From the NCBI GenBank assembly GCA_003577005.1, contig QEUW01000358.1, positions 1 to 7,768 of the forward strand: a stretch of 7,768 nt of DNA, written 5' to 3'. The stretch is from Chloroflexota bacterium. GTDB lineage: Bacteria; Chloroflexota; Anaerolineae; Caldilineales; Caldilineaceae. The notes beneath the pieces are model-generated. The model saw only the letters and a program-made list of their open reading frames with translations. It did not search any database and had not been told where the DNA came from. The position numbers and the translations under genes were made by a program. The number at the start of each line of letters is the position of its first letter. Position 1 is the first letter of the stretch. This document shows, one piece after another, positions 4,859 to 7,768 of this stretch.

Positions 4859-4968
4859 TAGCGCAAACACCCGACTGGGTCCTTTGGCTCCTGATACTCT
4901 CGGTCGCCCTTCTGATGCTCTCCCTATACGACCTGACCACGCCCATCGAGGACCCCGAAGACGACTGA
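4855..4968 (+). CDS. 37-aa single-TM membrane peptide
   Basis: A small ORF overlaps the GIY-YIG stop by four bases (ATGA). The product has a polar start (MIAQTPDW), one hydrophobic helix over about residues 9-25 (VLWLLILSVALLMLSLY), and a short acidic tail ending EDPEDD. GGAG (4841-4844) lies 10 bases before the ATG; an in-frame GTG at 4849 with 4-base spacing is an alternative start that adds two residues. It ends just before the operon terminator, which fits the last gene of the operon. Small membrane peptides of this kind can be subunits or modulators of membrane complexes, but no function can be assigned. A competing 120-aa frame from ATG 4833 runs through the terminator hairpin and is less convincing. 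Confidence 0.55.
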   Translation: MIAQTPDWVLWLLILSVALLMLSLYDLTTPIEDPEDD

Positions 4969-4976
4969 CCCAACTA

Positions 4977-5009
4977 CAAGCAGCCCGGCTGAGTGAGCCG
5001 GGCTGCTTG
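4977..5009. terminator. Strong terminator hairpin between convergent operons
   Basis: A perfect 14-bp stem (CAAGCAGCCCGGCT with AGCCGGGCTGCTTG) encloses the 5-base loop GAGTG. It starts 9 bases after the stop of the last rightward gene and faces the ends of the leftward tail genes. It lacks a real U-run on either side, so it may act as a hairpin terminator or transcript end-stabiliser for both. Confidence 0.7.
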
Positions 5010-5012
5010 ATT

Positions 5013-5036
5013 CCCTACTCCCCACTCCCTACTCCA
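5013..5036. repeat. Short tandem CCCTACTC/CCCACTC repeat
   Basis: About three degenerate 7-8-base units (CCCTACTC, CCCACTC, CCTACTC) lie directly after the terminator hairpin. Similar pyrimidine-rich short tandem repeats are common between genes in cyanobacteria and some Chloroflexota. The rest of the gap up to 5094, including an AT-richer stretch at 5045-5065, shows no gene. Confidence 0.4.
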
Positions 5037-5094
5037 CCTTCGACCGACAATAGTCAATTATCAGTCGTGGCAGTGTTGTGTTTTCCGGGCAAAA

Positions 5095-5562
5095 TTAGCG
5101 GCGTTTACGCCTGGGTGGCTGCGCCACCGGCATCTTTTCTGTGTTGCCGTTCTCCGACACATCATCATAGAGCAAGTCCCCCAGCCCGACAATAATGTAT
5201 GTCGGGATGTCATCCAGCCGACGAATCTGCGAAACGGGCAGCGTTTCCACCTCGAATGTCTGGCGCAGCAGGTCTAGAAAATCTGCGTCTGCCTGTGGTT
5301 TGACCTGCGTCACGCCCTCCCCATCTCGCAGCAGATTCCCGTCCTCATCCCGCACGCCATAGACATCGACCAATCGCTGGCGCTCCTCCTCGACGGCTTC
5401 CACCTGCGCATTGATGGCGCGCACGATGCGCCCGATGGTCAGCCCTGCCCGGCCACCAACCGGGTTTTCTGGCAGCCGGGTCAGTTCCTCCAGCGTGGTC
5501 ATCAGCCGGCCGGGTCTGCCGCCGACCGGGTACACGTCCATATTGCGTAATTGCGTGTTCAT
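5095..5562 (-). CDS. Phage DUF1617-like protein of the tail region
   Basis: The 155-aa protein has an N-terminal Gly/Arg/Pro-rich part with the phrase PVGGR twice (residues ~12-16 and 35-39). Residues ~42-120 then read TIGRIVRAINAQVEAVEEERQ, VYGVRDEDGN, FLDLLRQTFEVETLPVSQI. The order of a long charged helix, an EKYG-like turn followed by DEDGN, and a second helix with acidic-hydrophobic ending matches what I recall of phage DUF1617-type proteins encoded among head-tail and tail genes. The C-terminus is basic (PPRRKRR). ATG 5562 overlaps the stop of the 68-aa gene (ATGA) with AAGGAG upstream, so translation is coupled. Role in the virion or its assembly is not known to me. The family assignment is from memory of pattern, moderate certainty. 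Confidence 0.6.
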   Translation of the reverse strand: MNTQLRNMDVYPVGGRPGRLMTTLEELTRLPENPVGGRAGLTIGRIVRAINAQVEAVEEERQRLVDVYGVRDEDGNLLRDGEGVTQVKPQADADFLDLLRQTFEVETLPVSQIRRLDDIPTYIIVGLGDLLYDDVSENGNTEKMPVAQPPRRKRR

Positions 5563-5765
5563 CTAATTCTCCTTGAAACGGACACATTGATCACTTCGCG
5601 ACAAAACCAATCGAGCACGGCTGTCAACTTTTGTCGTGGCGTGGCGTCCGGCGGGCCGATATTGTATGCCGTGTAGAAGCGCAGCAAGGCCGCCTGTGCC
5701 CGTTGGTCATTGGTCATCGTGCGCTCTGCGGTGAGTGAGCCGATTGAAATACTGATGGTTGCCAT
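5559..5765 (-). CDS. Hypothetical 68-aa phage-type protein
   Basis: I do not recognise this small protein. It starts MATISISIGSL and the remainder is a mostly helical, basic segment (NDQRAQAALLRFYTAYNIG, then PRQKLTAVLDWFCREVINVSV). There is no signal or membrane helix. It begins 8 bases after the stop of the tail protein and overlaps the DUF1617-like gene by four bases, so all three are one leftward transcription unit. ATG 5765 has only a weak ribosome-binding site (GAGCAAG); Met17 is an alternative start. Small helical proteins with a similar look occur beside tail genes in many tailed phages, but I cannot name a family. Being in a tail operon is the only hint to function. Confidence 0.6.
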   Translation of the reverse strand: MATISISIGSLTAERTMTNDQRAQAALLRFYTAYNIGPPDATPRQKLTAVLDWFCREVINVSVSRRIR

Positions 5766-5773
5766 CTTGCTCG

Positions 5774-7768
5774 CTAACTGTTATATAATGCCAGGTACCT
5801 GAATGTGCCGTTGACGCTCACTCTGATTTTCCCGTAATAGGTTCCCAACGCCGCGGTATCGATGGGGTTGCCGGCACTGACTGTGCCGTTGAACCTGATA
5901 AATTCTTCGCTCAGGTCGGCCTGTGAAAGCGACAGGGCGGGCCTTGCTGCGGTTGTTGATGTCTGTGTGATGTGTGTCCCGTTGACGCCGGTGCTCACAG
6001 ACAGACTCGCTGAGCCGGCGCTTAGCTGCACCAGGTCCGCAGATAGCTGTGCGTTGCTATCTGAGCCGTAGCTTTCGTTTAACAGCAGAGACGCTGATTC
6101 AGACAGGTCTCTAGATGCGGCATAGATAAGTACAGAAGCTTGGCGCCCACCAACATTGTCGCCAAATGCCTGAAAACCGGCGGTCACGTCGTTGTTGAAG
6201 CGTAGCCCATACAGGCGTACATCGGGCAGCCCACTCTTGCTGTTTAGGTTACTCCACCATGCGATGGCGCGAGTAAAATTCGTGTTAATATCCTGAGTGG
6301 TATAGGTCTGAATGCCAATCCCGTCTACTGGATTCGTTTCGACAAATTTGACGGCGCCGTCAAATAGTGCCAGGTTCGTGTTCACCAGCGAGACACTCTG
6401 TGCGCTGCGGTCAAATTGCAGATAGCCGGCGGTGGAATTGCCGATCATCACGTCGCCTTTTCCCAGCGGGACGCCCCCCCAGCTCTTACCGTCCACCCCG
6501 ACGACCGCAAACACCGCCGTTCCGTCCTCATCGCGAGCAAATAGCCCCTCGTTATCCCCCCAGACCAGGCCATTGCCCACCCGGAACTGGAATGTGCTGG
6601 ACTCGGCAAAGGTCGGCGCATCAGATTCGTAGACAGCCCGACCCTCATCGGCGGGGATAGCTCGTTCGAGAATCACTAGATCATCTATCAAAACCGTTGG
6701 TGTATGATTGGTGTCAGAATCAACCAGCGCCCCAATTGATAGTTGTGATGCAGGAACAACGAATGGAGACCGAGCCAACGTTTGAACCATCTCCCCATCC
6801 AGGTAACTCTGTAGATTTACGCCATCGTAGCTCAAGACACAATGGTGCCACTGGCCTGGCGCCATTGTGTTGAGGCCAGCAAAGGCGAAAAATGTGGTAC
6901 TGCCGTCCGCAGAATAGGCGAGGCGAAGCACGCCGGGATTGATCGTGTGCTGGTAGATCCTCACACGATTGTTGCCGTCGCCACTGAGTTCCAAAACATA
7001 TTGGTTGTCCACCAGTCCGTAGGCGGCGTCTGAGTAGATCCAGAACATCAGCGACCACCCAGTGGTTGGCAGAGAGCCGCCTATACTCGCCCACTGCGCA
7101 CGAGCGCCGGCTCGACTGCTGGTGCTGTTGTGCGCCGTGCCTGACCAGGTATGGCCGGGCAGCGATCCGTCGCAGTATCCGGTTGCGTATGGCAGTTGTT
7201 CCAGTTGCGCAGCATCAACGTACCAGAATTGACCAGGGGTCACTACACCACCGCAAATCACAACTATTCTGATAGTTGTGAGTGTAGGAGTGGCAGCTAC
7301 CGTGATTCGCTGCCACTCGTCGCGGATGCTGTTGTCTGCATTAGTGAGAGCCAGCAGGGTGTTAAAATCGTTGCCATTAAAAATTCGCACGGACGGCACA
7401 GGGCCGGTCCACGAGGATGGGATGTAGATCCAGGCGCTGAATGTATACGGCAACGACGCCGTAACCGTTTGAGAGCGCCAGGCGCCGCTGCTCGACGTGG
7501 TATTGACGGTCACCTTGAGCGACCAGTCGCCATAGGCGGCTTGCTCACTACTCCTGGTGATTGTGTCTCCCCATGACGATGACCATCCTCCCGTGCTCGT
7601 CTCGAACGATGGATTTATGATTAGATTGGTCGTGCCCTCGCCCACCTGCACAGCCTTACCAAATTTGCCCGGCCTGAAAATCACGGCTCCACTGGTTGTC
7701 GCCACCTGCCCCATATGGCCGTTCAACTCTCCGGTAAAATTTGTGTTCGACGGCTCCTGTCCGTCGAA
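5774..7768 (-). CDS. Phage tail / receptor-binding protein with CBM-like and LamG-like domains (5' end missing)
   Basis: The frame stays open to the right edge, so the N-terminus is missing; the TTG at 7726 is an internal codon. 664 residues are visible. Near the edge is TNFTGELNGHMG, then RPGKFGKAVQVGEGTTNLI, a common lead-in in phage tail proteins. About residues 48-195 form a CBM4/9-like jelly roll opening with NLIINPSFETSTGGW. About 225-385 form a LamG/concanavalin-A-like domain with WSLMFWIYSDA, QWHHCVLSYDG and LQSYLDGEMVQT. The last ~280 residues are beta-rich and repetitive (GVPLGKGDVMIGNSTAG, SASLLLN, SAGSASLSV), like a trimeric fibre shaft and tip, ending FRYLALYNS. The protein likely binds surface glycans of the host. 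It is transcribed leftward, toward and in line with the two small tail-region genes. An alternative is a bacterial surface protein, less likely given the neighbours. Confidence 0.75.
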   Translation of the reverse strand, partial: FDGQEPSNTNFTGELNGHMGQVATTSGAVIFRPGKFGKAVQVGEGTTNLIINPSFETSTGGWSSSWGDTITRSSEQAAYGDWSLKVTVNTTSSSGAWRSQTVTASLPYTFSAWIYIPSSWTGPVPSVRIFNGNDFNTLLALTNADNSIRDEWQRITVAATPTLTTIRIVVICGGVVTPGQFWYVDAAQLEQLPYATGYCDGSLPGHTWSGTAHNSTSSRAGARAQWASIGGSLPTTGWSLMFWIYSDAAYGLVDNQYVLELSGDGNNRVRIYQHTINPGVLRLAYSADGSTTFFAFAGLNTMAPGQWHHCVLSYDGVNLQSYLDGEMVQTLARSPFVVPASQLSIGALVDSDTNHTPTVLIDDLVILERAIPADEGRAVYESDAPTFAESSTFQFRVGNGLVWGDNEGLFARDEDGTAVFAVVGVDGKSWGGVPLGKGDVMIGNSTAGYLQFDRSAQSVSLVNTNLALFDGAVKFVETNPVDGIGIQTYTTQDINTNFTRAIAWWSNLNSKSGLPDVRLYGLRFNNDVTAGFQAFGDNVGGRQASVLIYAASRDLSESASLLLNESYGSDSNAQLSADLVQLSAGSASLSVSTGVNGTHITQTSTTAARPALSLSQADLSEEFIRFNGTVSAGNPIDTAALGTYYGKIRVSVNGTFRYLALYNS

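Noticed and set aside
4833..5195. A 120-aa rightward frame overlapping the end of the GIY-YIG gene
   Set aside because: It runs straight through the 14-bp terminator hairpin and the pyrimidine repeat, and its product looks like random GC-rich translation; the 37-aa frame fits better.
7151..7576. A 141-aa rightward frame opposite the tail protein
   Set aside because: Arg/Gly-rich antisense shadow of the CBM-like region, with no ribosome-binding site or domain.

Overview
The window looks like a piece of a mobile or viral element from a filamentous-type bacterium, most likely Chloroflexota. This rests on protein style: a Pro/Thr-rich extracellular linker at the left edge, and a secreted-type domain with a DWNGNGVMDDGE loop that ends in FLPLIVR, a C-terminal signature I associate with exported Chloroflexota proteins. 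The taxonomic call is inference. No rRNA, tRNA, CRISPR, integrase, transposase or relaxase is visible.

Layout: (1) bases 1-379 hold the 3' end of a gene for a Pro/Thr-rich protein, closed by a bidirectional terminator hairpin (389-418). (2) A small XRE-type repressor gene (429-671, minus) points into that terminator. (3) A 234-base divergent control region carries a good promoter for the rightward operon, a perfect 19-bp palindrome at its predicted transcription start, paired 7-bp direct repeats and a leader stem-loop. (4) A tightly packed rightward operon (906-4968) encodes a 108-aa unknown protein, a multi-pass membrane protein with coiled coil and winged-helix-like tail, a zinc-ribbon/single-TM protein with an outside Ca-loop domain, a membrane-anchored FtsK/HerA-type DNA translocase, a GIY-YIG nuclease overlapping it by one base, and a 37-aa single-TM peptide overlapping by four bases. 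A strong hairpin (4977-5009) closes it. (5) A convergent minus-strand block (5095-7768) looks like phage tail genes: a DUF1617-like protein, a 68-aa unknown, and a long tail/receptor-binding protein with a CBM-like and a LamG-like domain that runs off the right edge.

The rightward operon reads as a DNA-transfer or DNA-handling machine at the membrane: a motor, a nuclease, a membrane protein with a DNA-binding-like tail, and accessory membrane proteins, all probably controlled by the XRE regulator. It sits next to tail genes, so the element may be a prophage or phage-plasmid carrying a conjugation-like module.

The most notable signal is a set of short motif arrays (CAYGAACG / CGTTCRTG) inside the translocase gene. 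Four copies run one way at an exact 12-bp period (3998-4041), then an imperfect hairpin, then four copies in the opposite orientation (4083-4116). A further cluster of four lies at 3212-3253. The motif is kept in different reading frames and lies in interdomain linkers, which points to a DNA-level site, such as a recognition locus for the translocase, or a transfer or replication origin, embedded in the gene.
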